This document shows, one piece after another, positions 27,479-36,904 of a stretch of DNA of 64,000 bases. Under the pieces are notes generated by a model that did no database searches, was not told the origin of the DNA, and saw only the letters and a list, made by a program, of their open reading frames with translations. The translations under genes and the position numbers were made by a program. Source of the DNA: Cellvibrionaceae bacterium (GTDB lineage Bacteria > Pseudomonadota > Gammaproteobacteria > Pseudomonadales > Cellvibrionaceae); the NCBI GenBank assembly GCA_021151695.1, contig JAGKWU010000003.1, positions 1-64,000 on the forward strand. The letters are read 5' to 3'. How positions within the stretch are numbered: position 1 is the stretch's first letter; every line of letters starts with the position of its first letter.

Positions 27479-29346
27479 ATCGGCGGAGCCTCCTCTTGCA
27501 CGTTAACCTGAATACTTTGCTTCGCTTCCAATGCTTGTTGCGCTTTTAATTTCGCCGCTTTGTCTGCAGCGCGCTTGGCATTGAGCGCAGCAAAGGCTTT
27601 TACTTCTTCAACTTGTTCCAGTGGTGCATCCGGAGGAACCTGCAACATGCGCAGGGCATCTTCGGTAACTTTTGCAAATGCAGGTGCAGCAACCATACCG
27701 CCGTTAGCGGCCGTGCCCGCACCTTGCGGCTCATCAATAACCACCATGGTTACTATGCGTGGATTACCAACAGGCGCCATACCAGCAAACGATGAAATTT
27801 GTTTGCCGGTGTAGTGTCCATTAACAGATTTAAATGCAGTACCAGTTTTGCCTGCGACCGTGTAGGAAATAGTGCGCGCACGACGACCTGTACCTTCAGC
27901 GCCAACCACCTCGGTTAACATTTGTTTCACTTCGTCGGTGAAACGCTTATCAACAATTTTTTCGCCTGCGGGAACTGAATCTACTTTCAAGAGAGAAATA
28001 GGACGCTTGACCCCACCGCCAGCGATAACCGAATAAGCTTGCACTGCCTGCAACACAGTGGTGTTCATCGCGTAACCATAAGACACGTTAGCGCGCTCGA
28101 TTAGCTGCCCCGCCTTCAACGCTGGAACACGGCCCGGCGCTTCACCGGGAAAACCCGTACCTATTTGGTGACCGATTCCCAAACGCGAATACATATTTAC
28201 CATCACGTTGGGATCCAGTTGCAGCGCAATTTTGGACATCCCAATGTTGCTGGATTTGGCAATAATCATCGCAAGATCCAACACCCCTTCGTTTTTGTGA
28301 TCCTTAATGGTTTTATTCGCAACCTGGAAATAACCGGGATTGGTATCGATGGTATCATTCGGTTTAAATTTTCCAGTCTCAATCGCCGCGAGAATACCGA
28401 GAGGCTTAATCGTTGAACCCGGCTCATAGACATCTGTGATAGCGCGATTGCGCATCGCCGGCCCTTTCGCATGGGCGCGATCATTCGGGTTGTAAGAGGG
28501 ATAGTTGGTAATCGCCAACACCTCTCCGGTTTCCACATCCAAAATCACCAGTGAACCTGCAATTGCCTTTGCATCTTCAACCGCTTTTTTTAATTCGCGA
28601 TGAGCGAGATATTGCAAACGCAGATCGATACTGAGCGTCAGGTTTTGGCCCGAGCGCGCTGCTTTATCGAGCTGCAATTCTTTGACTGTACGTCCCTTCA
28701 AATCTTTCAAAACCTGCTTTGAACCATTTTCGCCGCTCAACCAGGCATCGTAGGCCAACTCCATACCTTCCTGGCCACGATCATCCACATCCGTCATGCC
28801 CACAATGTGCGCAGCCACATCAGCGGCCGGATAATAGCGGTGATATTCGGTTTGCATATTTACGCCTGGGATATCCAGATCCATGATTTTTTGCGCAGCA
28901 TCGGGCGACAGCTGACGCTGCAAATACATAAATTCTTTATTGGCGTAACGCGTGAGGCGCGATTCAAGCTCCGCTTTATTCAGATCCAACACTTGCGCCA
29001 ATTCAGCAAAACGTTGCGGCGATTGCAGCAGCACTTTTGGATTCGCCCAGATAGTTGCCACAGGCGTGCTCACCGCCAGCGGCGCACCATTGCGGTCGGT
29101 AATCACACCTCGGTAAGCAGGAATAACTTCATTGCGAAGGGTGCGAGATTCACCTTGGATCTGCAGGAATTCGTAACCCTTGTCCGTGTTGGGCAATACT
29201 TGCAGACTGGCAACGTGACCGATGAGAACAAGCACGAGCAGGCTCATCACCGTTATCACGCTGTAAAAACGCCAACGCGCAACCTTGAGCGGGCTGCGCG
29301 GCGCGGACTTGGATGGGCGGGGACTGATGGGCAAAGACTTATTCAT
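27475..29346 (-). CDS. ftsI: Septal transpeptidase FtsI (PBP3)
   Basis: Class B penicillin-binding protein (623 residues) cross-linking septal peptidoglycan. One membrane helix (about 28-48) follows a basic tail. The catalytic motifs are STIK with Ser at about 311, SSN in KSSNIGMSK, and KTG in AGKTGTAFK. The C-terminal 40 residues are Ala/Lys/Glu-rich and longer than in E. coli. It overlaps ftsL by 8 bases and murE by 4. Confidence 0.97.
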   Translation of the reverse strand: MNKSLPISPRPSKSAPRSPLKVARWRFYSVITVMSLLVLVLIGHVASLQVLPNTDKGYEFLQIQGESRTLRNEVIPAYRGVITDRNGAPLAVSTPVATIWANPKVLLQSPQRFAELAQVLDLNKAELESRLTRYANKEFMYLQRQLSPDAAQKIMDLDIPGVNMQTEYHRYYPAADVAAHIVGMTDVDDRGQEGMELAYDAWLSGENGSKQVLKDLKGRTVKELQLDKAARSGQNLTLSIDLRLQYLAHRELKKAVEDAKAIAGSLVILDVETGEVLAITNYPSYNPNDRAHAKGPAMRNRAITDVYEPGSTIKPLGILAAIETGKFKPNDTIDTNPGYFQVANKTIKDHKNEGVLDLAMIIAKSSNIGMSKIALQLDPNVMVNMYSRLGIGHQIGTGFPGEAPGRVPALKAGQLIERANVSYGYAMNTTVLQAVQAYSVIAGGGVKRPISLLKVDSVPAGEKIVDKRFTDEVKQMLTEVVGAEGTGRRARTISYTVAGKTGTAFKSVNGHYTGKQISSFAGMAPVGNPRIVTMVVIDEPQGAGTAANGGMVAAPAFAKVTEDALRMLQVPPDAPLEQVEEVKAFAALNAKRAADKAAKLKAQQALEAKQSIQVNVQEEAPPI

Positions 29347-29650
29347 CTTCCGGCACCATCACAACATGTTCAGTGGTAGGCGCGATCATATTGAGCTCGC
29401 GACTTGCGATACCTTCAGTGCGGCTATAAGCGGCCCAGGTGCTTTCTTCTAACAGATATTGCCCCCACTCCACTTGCAGGTGGGAGGCTTCGCGGCGAAG
29501 GGTTTCAAGCTGGTTGACGTTGCGGCGAACTTCTTGTGTAGAAGCAACCACCGCCAGTGCGGATACCACCACCGAAATCCAGAGACAGGCCACCAGCAAT
29601 AACGCCCAGGGCGCCATGCGTTTTGGTGATCTCTGCTGGATTTGGCTCAT
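29339..29650 (-). CDS. ftsL: Cell division protein FtsL
   Basis: Short bitopic divisome protein (103 residues) forming the FtsQLB complex. It has a cytoplasmic tail of about 12 residues, one helix (APWALLLVACLWISVVVSALAVV) and a coiled coil with leucines (NQLETLRREASHLQVEWGQYLLEESTW). Sequence conservation is low in the family, but size, layout and position between rsmH and ftsI are decisive. Confidence 0.93.
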   Translation of the reverse strand: MSQIQQRSPKRMAPWALLLVACLWISVVVSALAVVASTQEVRRNVNQLETLRREASHLQVEWGQYLLEESTWAAYSRTEGIASRELNMIAPTTEHVVMVPEDE

Positions 29651-29688
29651 TGTTCTCTCAGGCTTTGTTTAATTGTTAATTTGGTTTT

Positions 29689-30621
29689 TCACATTAATTT
29701 TTCGGCAACCCTCATAATCGCGCTGCGTGATCGCACATTGGCATCCACCTCGCTATCGCTGGCTTTAATCGCCTTGCCACAAGAGCGCATACGCTTGTTC
29801 AATTGCTCCTCGCGAATCGGCAACCCTTTGGGCACCGGGTCACCCTGTTCCTGGCGACGAATAAACCGCTTCACCACCCGGTCTTCCAGCGAGTGGAAAC
29901 TGATCACCACCAAACGCCCGCCCGGCTTGAGCACTTGCAACGCCTGCTCAAGCACTGCATCCAAATCACCCAATTCGTTGTTGACCTGAATCCGGATAGC
30001 CTGAAATGCGCGAGTCGCAGGGTGCTTGCCTTTTTCCCACGCCGGATTGGCCTCTTTAATCACTTCCGCGAGATGCTTGGTGCGCGTAAAAGGTGACTTC
30101 TGGCGCTCGTTCACAATGGCGCGAGCCATGCGCTTGGCGAATCGCTCTTCGCCGTACTCCTTTAAGACCCAGGCGATATCTTCTTCGCTGGTGGTATTCA
30201 CCCAATCCGCCGCACTTTGGCCGCGGGACTGATCCATACGCATATCCAGCGGGCCGTCATTGAGAAAGCTGAAGCCACGGTCAGCCTCATCCAGCTGGGG
30301 CGACGACACGCCCAAATCCAGCAATACGCCATCTACCTGAGCACGCAGGTTGCGCGCATCAATCAGGGAGGCAAGCTCAGCAAATGAGCCATGGGCAATT
30401 TCAAAACGGGATTCGCCGGCAAAACGTTCATTGGCAACGGCTATAGCACTGAGATCTTTGTCTATGCCCATCAAGCGACCATGTGCGCCTAACTGCTGCA
30501 AAACCAATGCACTGTGGCCACCGCGCCCGAAGGTGCCGTCTACATAAAAACCATTGGGATTTGTCACTAGCGCGTCTACCGCTTCCTGCAGGAGTACGGT
30601 GACGTGTTGGAGTTGCGTCAT
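29689..30621 (-). CDS. rsmH: 16S rRNA (cytosine-1402 N4) methyltransferase RsmH
   Basis: SAM-dependent methyltransferase (310 residues, formerly MraW) modifying C1402 in the 30S P site; RsmI, also in this window, makes the 2'-O modification of the same base. The SAM loop is VDGTFGRGGHS, with LGVSSPQLDEADRGFSF and the C-terminal VVISFHSLEDRVVK conserved. It begins 8 bases after the mraZ stop. Confidence 0.97.
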   Translation of the reverse strand: MTQLQHVTVLLQEAVDALVTNPNGFYVDGTFGRGGHSALVLQQLGAHGRLMGIDKDLSAIAVANERFAGESRFEIAHGSFAELASLIDARNLRAQVDGVLLDLGVSSPQLDEADRGFSFLNDGPLDMRMDQSRGQSAADWVNTTSEEDIAWVLKEYGEERFAKRMARAIVNERQKSPFTRTKHLAEVIKEANPAWEKGKHPATRAFQAIRIQVNNELGDLDAVLEQALQVLKPGGRLVVISFHSLEDRVVKRFIRRQEQGDPVPKGLPIREEQLNKRMRSCGKAIKASDSEVDANVRSRSAIMRVAEKLM

Positions 30622-30629
30622 GTCAGCTC

Positions 30630-31070
30630 CTACAGCGACAGCGAAAGCATTTCGGCAGGAATGTCGTCGTCCGCCGGCTCATTCAACAGCGCCAGCCAAC
30701 TCTCTTCACTCCACAATTCCAGCTTTTTGCCTTGGCCAACCAGCATCATCTTTTTATCGATGTTGGCGTACTCGCGCAGGGTTGGCGGCACAAGAACGCG
30801 GCCGTTGGCATCTATCTCAAGTGTGCTGGCATAGCCGATCAAAATGCGCTTAACGCGCTGGGAAACCTTGTTAAAGCTGGGCAGAGCTTCGATTTGAGGG
30901 AGGAGCACCAGCCATTCCGGCTCGGGGTACACCAACAGACAGCGGTCTTCCGTGTGGGCAGTTACCACCAGGCGCCCGCCACAAGACTCCACCAACGCAT
31001 CGCGAATGCGCGTCGGTATCGCCATGCGACCCTTGGGGTCCATGCTGATGGAATGACTACCTGTGAACAC
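30630..31070 (-). CDS. mraZ: Transcriptional regulator MraZ
   Basis: First gene of the dcw operon (146 residues). It has two SpoVT/AbrB-like halves, each with the DxxxR DNA-contact motif (DPKGR and DANGR). MraZ forms a ring and represses its own operon by binding tandem TGGG-type boxes; such boxes lie just upstream here. The start is GTG 31070 (MFTGSHSISMDPKGR), matching the usual MFxG beginning. Confidence 0.96.
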   Translation of the reverse strand: MFTGSHSISMDPKGRMAIPTRIRDALVESCGGRLVVTAHTEDRCLLVYPEPEWLVLLPQIEALPSFNKVSQRVKRILIGYASTLEIDANGRVLVPPTLREYANIDKKMMLVGQGKKLELWSEESWLALLNEPADDDIPAEMLSLSL

Positions 31071-31096
31071 TTTTCACCACTTATCTAATTTTATTT

Positions 31097-31131
31097 TCCA
31101 CAAAACACCACTAAAACCCACTTTTTCCCAC
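31097..31131 (-). promoter_or_regulatory. MraZ operator: four direct repeats, 10-bp period
   Basis: On the minus strand GTGGG-AAAAA, GTGGG-TTTTA, GTGGT-GTTTT and GTGGA-AAATA follow one another with an exact 10-base period. This is the known MraZ box layout (TGGG-N5 repeats). The array starts at the predicted transcription start and ends 27 bases before mraZ, which fits autorepression. A weaker fifth and sixth unit (GTGGT, GTGTT) run into the start codon. Confidence 0.88.
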
Positions 31132-31138
31132 GGTGCTC

Positions 31139-31166
31139 ACTATAAATCCGGGGCGTGCAAAGTCAA
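31139..31166 (-). promoter_or_regulatory. Promoter of the dcw cluster
   Basis: TTGACT (31161-31166) and TATAGT (31139-31144) are separated by 16 bases on the minus strand, a good sigma-70 type promoter. Transcription should start near 31132, at the first MraZ box. No other equally good promoter was seen before mraZ. Confidence 0.75.
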
Positions 31167-31598
31167 GCAAGCAATGGCCAAAAGGCGCGGAAAATCACAT
31201 GAAAAAACGCGAACAGGAGGGTAAAAAACGAGAACCGGGCAAAAAGACGAGAAGCTAAAAATGCACAAAATCATTAAAATCAAAGCAATAGAAAGGGAAC
31301 TTAATGTAAAACATTAAGAGTGGGATTATTTTGCGTTAAGAATCGAAGATAGATATAAGGAAGCGGTCTAACGAAGGGGCAAAACAACACGAAAAAGCTC
31401 TCGAACCAAAAAGGGCAACCATCAGGTAACCGGGCAGAAAGAGTACAGATTTGATGACTTTTTGACAAGATTTGAATTTAACGCCGCCGGCAGGGAACCC
31501 ATCAGTAAAAACATTGACTTAGGCGACGTAAATTCCATTATTTGAACCTGCTAGAATCCCCCGTAGATCTTATTGTTAGACAAGGACACCTACTTTTT
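31167..31598. other. Non-coding spacer between dcw promoter and DUF4337 gene
   Basis: This spacer of about 430 bases is purine-rich and holds no supported gene. A possible weak promoter for the following gene reads TTGACT (31514-31519), a 16-base gap, then CATTAT (31536-31541). Short open frames (for example 19 codons from 31199) have no ribosome site or family resemblance. Confidence 0.4.
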
Positions 31599-32180
31599 AT
31601 GAATGACAAAGTGAACGAAAAAGCTGACATCAAACCAGAAACCAAGCAAACCTGGACCAATTACCTGGCGTTTACCACCGTAATTTTCGCGGCTCTTGCC
31701 ACACTTTCCACCTTCAAAGGGGGCGGCTTTTCGTCGCGAGGCGTAGTGTTTCAAGCACAGGCCTCGGACCAATGGGCCTATTACCAGGCGAAAAGTACAC
31801 GCGAAAGTCTCTACCGCATCCAAAAGGAAAACCTGACGCTACAGCTGGGCCTATTACCAACCACCGCAACCGCAGAAGAGCACAGCAAGGTGGAAGCCGC
31901 ACTTGCGGAGGCAACCGCTAAAACAGAAAAATATGAAACAGAAAAAGCCGCTATTGAAAAAATCGCCCGCGACCTGGAAACCAAGCGTGATGAAGCTCAA
32001 CTGCATGGCAAACCACTGGGATTGGCAGTGATTTTCTTGCAAATTGCAATAGTATTATCGTCAATTGGCGGCCTCTTAAAGCGCCGTGAAATGTGGTTAT
32101 TGGCATTGCCAATTGGAGTGACAGGCGTTGTGTTATTCGCGGATGGATTCTGGATGTTTTTGCCCGCAGGCTGGATCTAA
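31599..32180 (+). CDS. DUF4337 family membrane protein
   Basis: Protein of 193 residues of unknown function. It has a membrane helix near residues 18-38 (YLAFTTVIFAALATLSTF), a coiled-coil middle rich in Glu, Lys and Ala (about 60-140) and two closely spaced C-terminal helices (about 142-185). DQWAYYQAKSTRE just after the first helix is the conserved DUF4337 segment. The start is ATG 31599 with AAGGA 12 bases upstream; the frame is open from 31542 without support. It stands alone between the dcw promoter and rnpB. Confidence 0.8.
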   Translation: MNDKVNEKADIKPETKQTWTNYLAFTTVIFAALATLSTFKGGGFSSRGVVFQAQASDQWAYYQAKSTRESLYRIQKENLTLQLGLLPTTATAEEHSKVEAALAEATAKTEKYETEKAAIEKIARDLETKRDEAQLHGKPLGLAVIFLQIAIVLSSIGGLLKRREMWLLALPIGVTGVVLFADGFWMFLPAGWI

Positions 32181-32189
32181 CCAGCCTGC
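32166..32189. terminator. Hairpin between DUF4337 gene and rnpB 3' end
   Basis: GCAGGCTGG-ATCTAA-CCAGCCTGC is a perfect 9-bp stem whose loop contains the DUF4337 stop codon. It lies 18 bases past the 3' end of the convergent rnpB. Neither strand has a run of T, so termination may be incomplete; it may also block 3' exonucleases. Confidence 0.5.
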
Positions 32190-32206
32190 TGAAGCAAATG
32201 AGAATT

Positions 32207-32616
<410 letters not shown>

Positions 32617-32766
32617 GGCGCGCACACTAACGCTAAGCGCTGCAAAGCACAAGCGACGCCAGATGTAAAAAAGTGACGCCAAAAGCATTAAAAACACCGC
32701 AGACTAAACCAAGTGTGATTAAAATCCCGCTATCCAAGTGATTTCACTGGTATTTTTTAACAATTC

Positions 32767-32795
32767 AGCTATTACTATTGAAATATTTAATAGCT
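32767..32795. promoter_or_regulatory. Inverted repeat upstream of the TonB-dependent receptor
   Basis: AGCTATTA-N13-TAATAGCT is a perfect 8-bp inverted repeat 50-78 bases before the receptor start. A smaller one, AGTGA-TT-TCACT, lies at 32737-32748. Both could be operators; neither matches a clear Fur box. No regulator gene is adjacent. Confidence 0.35.
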
Positions 32796-32844
32796 CGATC
32801 CTTCACGGACATCGATAAGAATTATCAAACGAGGAGCTTATTTC

Positions 32845-35244
32845 GTGAAACTGCCCCAGTTCAGCCTGCTTTCCATTGCCATCGCCGCCACCTTCGCATC
32901 AAGTGCACCGGTACATGCAGCAGACACCCCCGCCCTGGAAGAAATCGTTGTAACCGCGCAAAAACGCACCCAAAAACTCGAAGATGTACCTATTTCACTC
33001 TCTGCCATTAGTGGCTCAAAACTTGAAGAAGCAGGCATCACCAGTATTTCAGGCATTGCGGATTACACTCCCAGCTTCAACATGACCCAAACCGGTATTG
33101 GTACCAACATCGCGATTCGCGGTATCAGCTCAGGGGTTAACCAGGGTTTTGAACAATCCGCAGCCATGTTTATCGACGGTATTCACTACGGCCGCTCACA
33201 ATTAGCACGTGCGCCCTTCCTGGATATCGAACGTATTGAAGTACTGCGCGGCCCACAAAGCATTCTGTTTGGTAAAAACAGCACCGCCGGTGCTATCAGC
33301 ATTATCACAGCGAAACCAACTGATACTTTTGAAGGTAGCTTTACCGGACTTTACGAGCCTGAATACGGCGAAAAAGACGGTCGTCTGGTGCTGTCTGGTC
33401 CATTGACTGACACATTGAGTGGCCGTATTGCCATTATGGATCGTAGCTACGATGGTTTTATCAAAAACACCACACTCGACCGCGATGAAGCCGCCGAAAA
33501 AGATCGGGTAGTGCGTGCAACCCTCAGCTGGAAGCCGAGCGACACCTGGAACGTTACCCTGAAAGGTGAAAAAGGCTCTTTTGATAACGACGGCCGCAAC
33601 ATTGAAGTTGTTAACCCAATTTTTAAAACTGATAGCAGCGGCAATCCAGTCGCTGGTGCCGTACCCTACGCTAACGTACTCGGCTACCTCACTGCCGGTG
33701 CTTATGTGCTCGACACCACCGAAGATGGCAAACGCCAATCCAACGGCGACTACAGCTACAACGATACCCACAATACTACGCTCACTATCGAACACGATAT
33801 TGGGGATATGAAGTTCACATCAGTCACTGGCTATAACGCTTACAAGTACGATGAACTTTGTGACTGCGATTTCACCGGCGCGTCCGGCTTCAATATTCAC
33901 TCCAAAGAAGATTACGATCAAACCAGCCAGGAATTCCGTCTCGCCTCCTCCGAAAAGCAAACCGTTAGCTGGTTAGCCGGTGTGTTTTACCAAGGCAGCA
34001 ATCTGAAATTCCACGATACCGTACTGGTTCCAACGGATAGCTTTATTGCTACTGCGTTCGCATCACCTTCATTGTTCGGTGCTTTGGGTAACTTGTTGCG
34101 CGGTGCTTCAACACAGCGTGATTTCAAACAGGAAACTGATCTCAAAGCCGTTTTCGGCCAATTGACCTGGAACTTCACCGACAGCACCCGTGTATTGCTG
34201 GGCGCGCGCTACACCCAGGAAACCAAAGACGACAGCCGTCATCAATACCATGTCGATGCGCAAGGGAATGTGGTGACTTCAATGGATCCCACAAATTCAT
34301 ACAACATCCTCTGGAAGCAATTCCGTATTGATCCGCACCAAATTTCTGGAGATCGCGATGAATCAGGTTTTACGCCGCAAGTTATATTGCAGCACGATCT
34401 AAATAGCACGGATCGTCTCTACGCGAGCTACACCACCGGTTTCAAATCCGGCGGTTTTGATGTGCGCGCCAACTCCGCACCTACCAACCTCGGCGGGATT
34501 TACGCCGGCGCAGACACCAATGGCTCTTGGGAATTTGCGGACGAGAAGGTTAAAAACTACGAAGTCGGCGGTAAATTCGCCCTGGCAAATGGCGCTGCCG
34601 AGTTGAATGTTGCAGTCTTCCGCTCCGAATTCACCAACATGCAAACCAGTCAGTTTGATGGCTCTTTGAGTTTCAATGTGACTAACGCCGGTGAAGCCGT
34701 TGTGCAAGGTGTTGAAGTCGATGGGCGCTGGGCATTGACTGATGGCTTGTTGATGCGTGGCGGTCTGTCTTATATCGACTTCGAGTACACCAAATTCCCC
34801 AACTCCCAGTGCTATTTCGGGCAAGTCGACAATATTGGCGCCGTTGGCGATGGGGTGTGTGATGCAACAGGTTTGCGCCGTGAATTCGTACCAGAATGGC
34901 AAGGCAACGTAGGCTGGGACTACAAATATTATTTTGGCAATGGATTGAAAGTCACCACCACGCTTGATCTGATCTATAGCGATGACTATCTCACTACACC
35001 ATCATTGGATCCACGTTTTGTGCAAGATGCCTACACCAAGGTTAACGCGCGTATAGCCTTGAGCGGTAATGATGGCAAATGGGAACTCGCCCTGATTGGC
35101 AAAAACCTTACCGATCAAAGCGTGATTACCTATGCTAACGGCCTACCGGTAGCTAGCGTGCTCACCAAAGGCACCAGCTCCGGTTATTACGCGTTTTATG
35201 ATCAACCCCGCAGTGTAGCTGTACAGGGTATTTTGCATTTCTAA
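32845..35244 (+). CDS. TonB-dependent outer membrane receptor
   Basis: Outer membrane active transporter of 799 residues. A signal peptide (about 1-27, ending VHAADT) is followed by a TonB box (EEIVVTAQKR), the plug domain (about 45-160: VPISLSAISG, IAIRGISS, VLRGPQSILFGKNSTAGAI) and a 22-strand barrel ending in the aromatic QGILHF. The start is GTG 32845 with GAGGAG 8 bases upstream. Receptors of this IVVTAQKR subtype carry siderophores, vitamins, glycans or lignin-type aromatics; there is no neighbouring transporter or enzyme that tells the ligand. TonB itself is not nearby, apart from the TonB-domain fusion at 50 kb. Confidence 0.93.
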   Translation: MKLPQFSLLSIAIAATFASSAPVHAADTPALEEIVVTAQKRTQKLEDVPISLSAISGSKLEEAGITSISGIADYTPSFNMTQTGIGTNIAIRGISSGVNQGFEQSAAMFIDGIHYGRSQLARAPFLDIERIEVLRGPQSILFGKNSTAGAISIITAKPTDTFEGSFTGLYEPEYGEKDGRLVLSGPLTDTLSGRIAIMDRSYDGFIKNTTLDRDEAAEKDRVVRATLSWKPSDTWNVTLKGEKGSFDNDGRNIEVVNPIFKTDSSGNPVAGAVPYANVLGYLTAGAYVLDTTEDGKRQSNGDYSYNDTHNTTLTIEHDIGDMKFTSVTGYNAYKYDELCDCDFTGASGFNIHSKEDYDQTSQEFRLASSEKQTVSWLAGVFYQGSNLKFHDTVLVPTDSFIATAFASPSLFGALGNLLRGASTQRDFKQETDLKAVFGQLTWNFTDSTRVLLGARYTQETKDDSRHQYHVDAQGNVVTSMDPTNSYNILWKQFRIDPHQISGDRDESGFTPQVILQHDLNSTDRLYASYTTGFKSGGFDVRANSAPTNLGGIYAGADTNGSWEFADEKVKNYEVGGKFALANGAAELNVAVFRSEFTNMQTSQFDGSLSFNVTNAGEAVVQGVEVDGRWALTDGLLMRGGLSYIDFEYTKFPNSQCYFGQVDNIGAVGDGVCDATGLRREFVPEWQGNVGWDYKYYFGNGLKVTTTLDLIYSDDYLTTPSLDPRFVQDAYTKVNARIALSGNDGKWELALIGKNLTDQSVITYANGLPVASVLTKGTSSGYYAFYDQPRSVAVQGILHF

Positions 35245-35257
35245 AATGCTTCACCCG

Positions 35258-35288
35258 AAAAAAAACCGCGCATTTGCGCGGTTTTTTT
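35258..35288. terminator. Bidirectional terminator between receptor and outer membrane protein
   Basis: AAAAAAACCGCGC-ATTT-GCGCGGTTTTTTT: a GC stem with A run before and T run after, working on both strands for the two convergent genes. Confidence 0.92.
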
Positions 35289-35305
35289 ATTCACTCAATT
35301 TTTAT

Positions 35306-35857
35306 TTAGAAGCGGTAATCAACACCCACTGTCAGCGCCGATAAAACTGCACCATCCCATTTGGCGTAGCGATCGTATTCAACGCGCAAACCAACTGTGC
35401 CGGTTACTGAGTAGCGGGCACCCACGCCAGCAAAAGCTTTATTATCTGAGCCTGAATCCGAACCAAGTTTAACCAAATCACTGTCATACCAGCTGGCTTT
35501 TGAACTCAAGTGAGCATAGCCCAGACGGCCATAAACACTGGCCGAATCATTAATTGGCAAGCTTCCTATAAGGCTAACCTGCAAAGCTTTCACACTAATT
35601 TTACTGGAAAAGTCGTCTTCAAAACTCAGTTTGACGCCATTCAAAAGTTGGCGATACGCCAGCTCTACACCAAAATTACTGCTGAACTGATATCCCCCAC
35701 CAAGGCTGAACGAGGTATCAGATTTACCATACGAAGAACCCTCATCATCCACGTCGAACTTAGCTCGACCAACATCACCAGCCAGGTAAAAATCCCCAGC
35801 CATAACAGGTGAAACCAATGAGGCCAACAATGCAGCAGCAAAAATATTCTTTTTCAT
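35306..35857 (-). CDS. Small outer membrane beta-barrel protein (OmpA-like transmembrane/opacity type)
   Basis: Protein of 183 residues with a clear signal peptide (MKKNIFAAALLASLVSPVMA, cleaved before GDFYLAG). Alternating amphipathic strands, repeated Gly/Tyr pairs and the final ALTVGVDYRF with a terminal Phe indicate an eight-stranded outer membrane barrel. There is no peptidoglycan-binding domain. The start is ATG 35857; the frame is open to 35893 but the extra residues precede the signal peptide. Function unknown; adhesion or surface stability are family roles. Confidence 0.85.
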   Translation of the reverse strand: MKKNIFAAALLASLVSPVMAGDFYLAGDVGRAKFDVDDEGSSYGKSDTSFSLGGGYQFSSNFGVELAYRQLLNGVKLSFEDDFSSKISVKALQVSLIGSLPINDSASVYGRLGYAHLSSKASWYDSDLVKLGSDSGSDNKAFAGVGARYSVTGTVGLRVEYDRYAKWDGAVLSALTVGVDYRF

Positions 35858-35944
35858 AAATAGTCCATTAGTATTTAAGATTACGCGCTCCAATTAGCGC
35901 GGCGCGCATTTTCCATATGCCGCCCAACTTAAGCAAGTCCCGTG

Positions 35945-36799
35945 TTACTCATCATCCAATACCCACTGATACAAAAAATTCTTCTTCAACCCGGTTAGTT
36001 TTGCACCAATAGCTGCCGCCTGTTTAACAGGCAACTCTTCAAGCAATACCCGCATAATGCGCTCCTGCTCCGGGGTAATTTCACCTGTATCGACACGGGT
36101 TGTACCTCTCACCAAAAGCACAATTTCACCGCGTTGTTGGTTGCTGTCCGCCGCCACCCAGGCTGCAATTTCTGCAAGCTTGCCGCCTTTGATAGTCTCA
36201 AAGGTCTTGGTGATTTCGCGTGCAACAACCACCTCGCGCTCCGCGCCGAAAATGGCGAGCATATCTTGCAGTGTTTCAAGAATCCTGTGGGGAGCCTCAT
36301 AGAACACCAGCGTGCGCGAATCATTTTCGAGGGCTTGCAATTGTGTGCGGCGCGCGACTTCTTTGGCGGGCAAGAAACCTTCAAAAGCAAAACGATCTGA
36401 TGGCAAACCCGCCGCACTTAAGGCTGCCACCATCGCGCAAGCGCCAGGGATGGGAACCACCTGAATGCCAGCTTCGCGCGCGCTGCGCACCAGGCGATAG
36501 CCTGGGTCGGACACCAGAGGCGTTCCTGCATCGGAAATCAGCGCAACGCTCTCGCCACCAGACAAACGCGCAAGTAGTTGCGCTGTCCGCTGCTCATTGC
36601 TGTGGTCGTGATAGGCGACCGCCGGGGTTTTTATGTCAAAATGTGCGAGCAATCGCGCACTGTGACGCGTATCTTCAGCTGCTATTATGGCTACCGTTTG
36701 TAGAGTCTCTATGGCTCGCGGTACCATGTCGGCCAAATTGCCAATAGGCGTGGCCACGACATAGAGAATGCCGGCAGCGGCGCTTTGTGATGTGTTCAT
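35945..36799 (-). CDS. rsmI: 16S rRNA (cytidine-1402 2'-O) methyltransferase RsmI
   Basis: Tetrapyrrole-methylase-fold enzyme of 284 residues modifying C1402 together with RsmH. Conserved segments: LYVVATPIGNLADM at the start, AEDTRHSARLL, SDAGTPLVSDPGYRLV and PSDRFAFEGFLP. The start is ATG 36799; the longer frame to 36856 has no family support. It is divergent from lpoA, the same arrangement seen in many gammaproteobacteria. Confidence 0.96.
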   Translation of the reverse strand: MNTSQSAAAGILYVVATPIGNLADMVPRAIETLQTVAIIAAEDTRHSARLLAHFDIKTPAVAYHDHSNEQRTAQLLARLSGGESVALISDAGTPLVSDPGYRLVRSAREAGIQVVPIPGACAMVAALSAAGLPSDRFAFEGFLPAKEVARRTQLQALENDSRTLVFYEAPHRILETLQDMLAIFGAEREVVVAREITKTFETIKGGKLAEIAAWVAADSNQQRGEIVLLVRGTTRVDTGEITPEQERIMRVLLEELPVKQAAAIGAKLTGLKKNFLYQWVLDDE

Positions 36800-36904
36800 A
36801 AATTGCTCTGCGGTGAAATATTGTTCTGAATGCCGCCCTATTCCAGGCGCTGTCATGTCGAGCCAACTCCGTTGCCCGACACATTTATTCGTTGTGAGGT
36901 GGTC

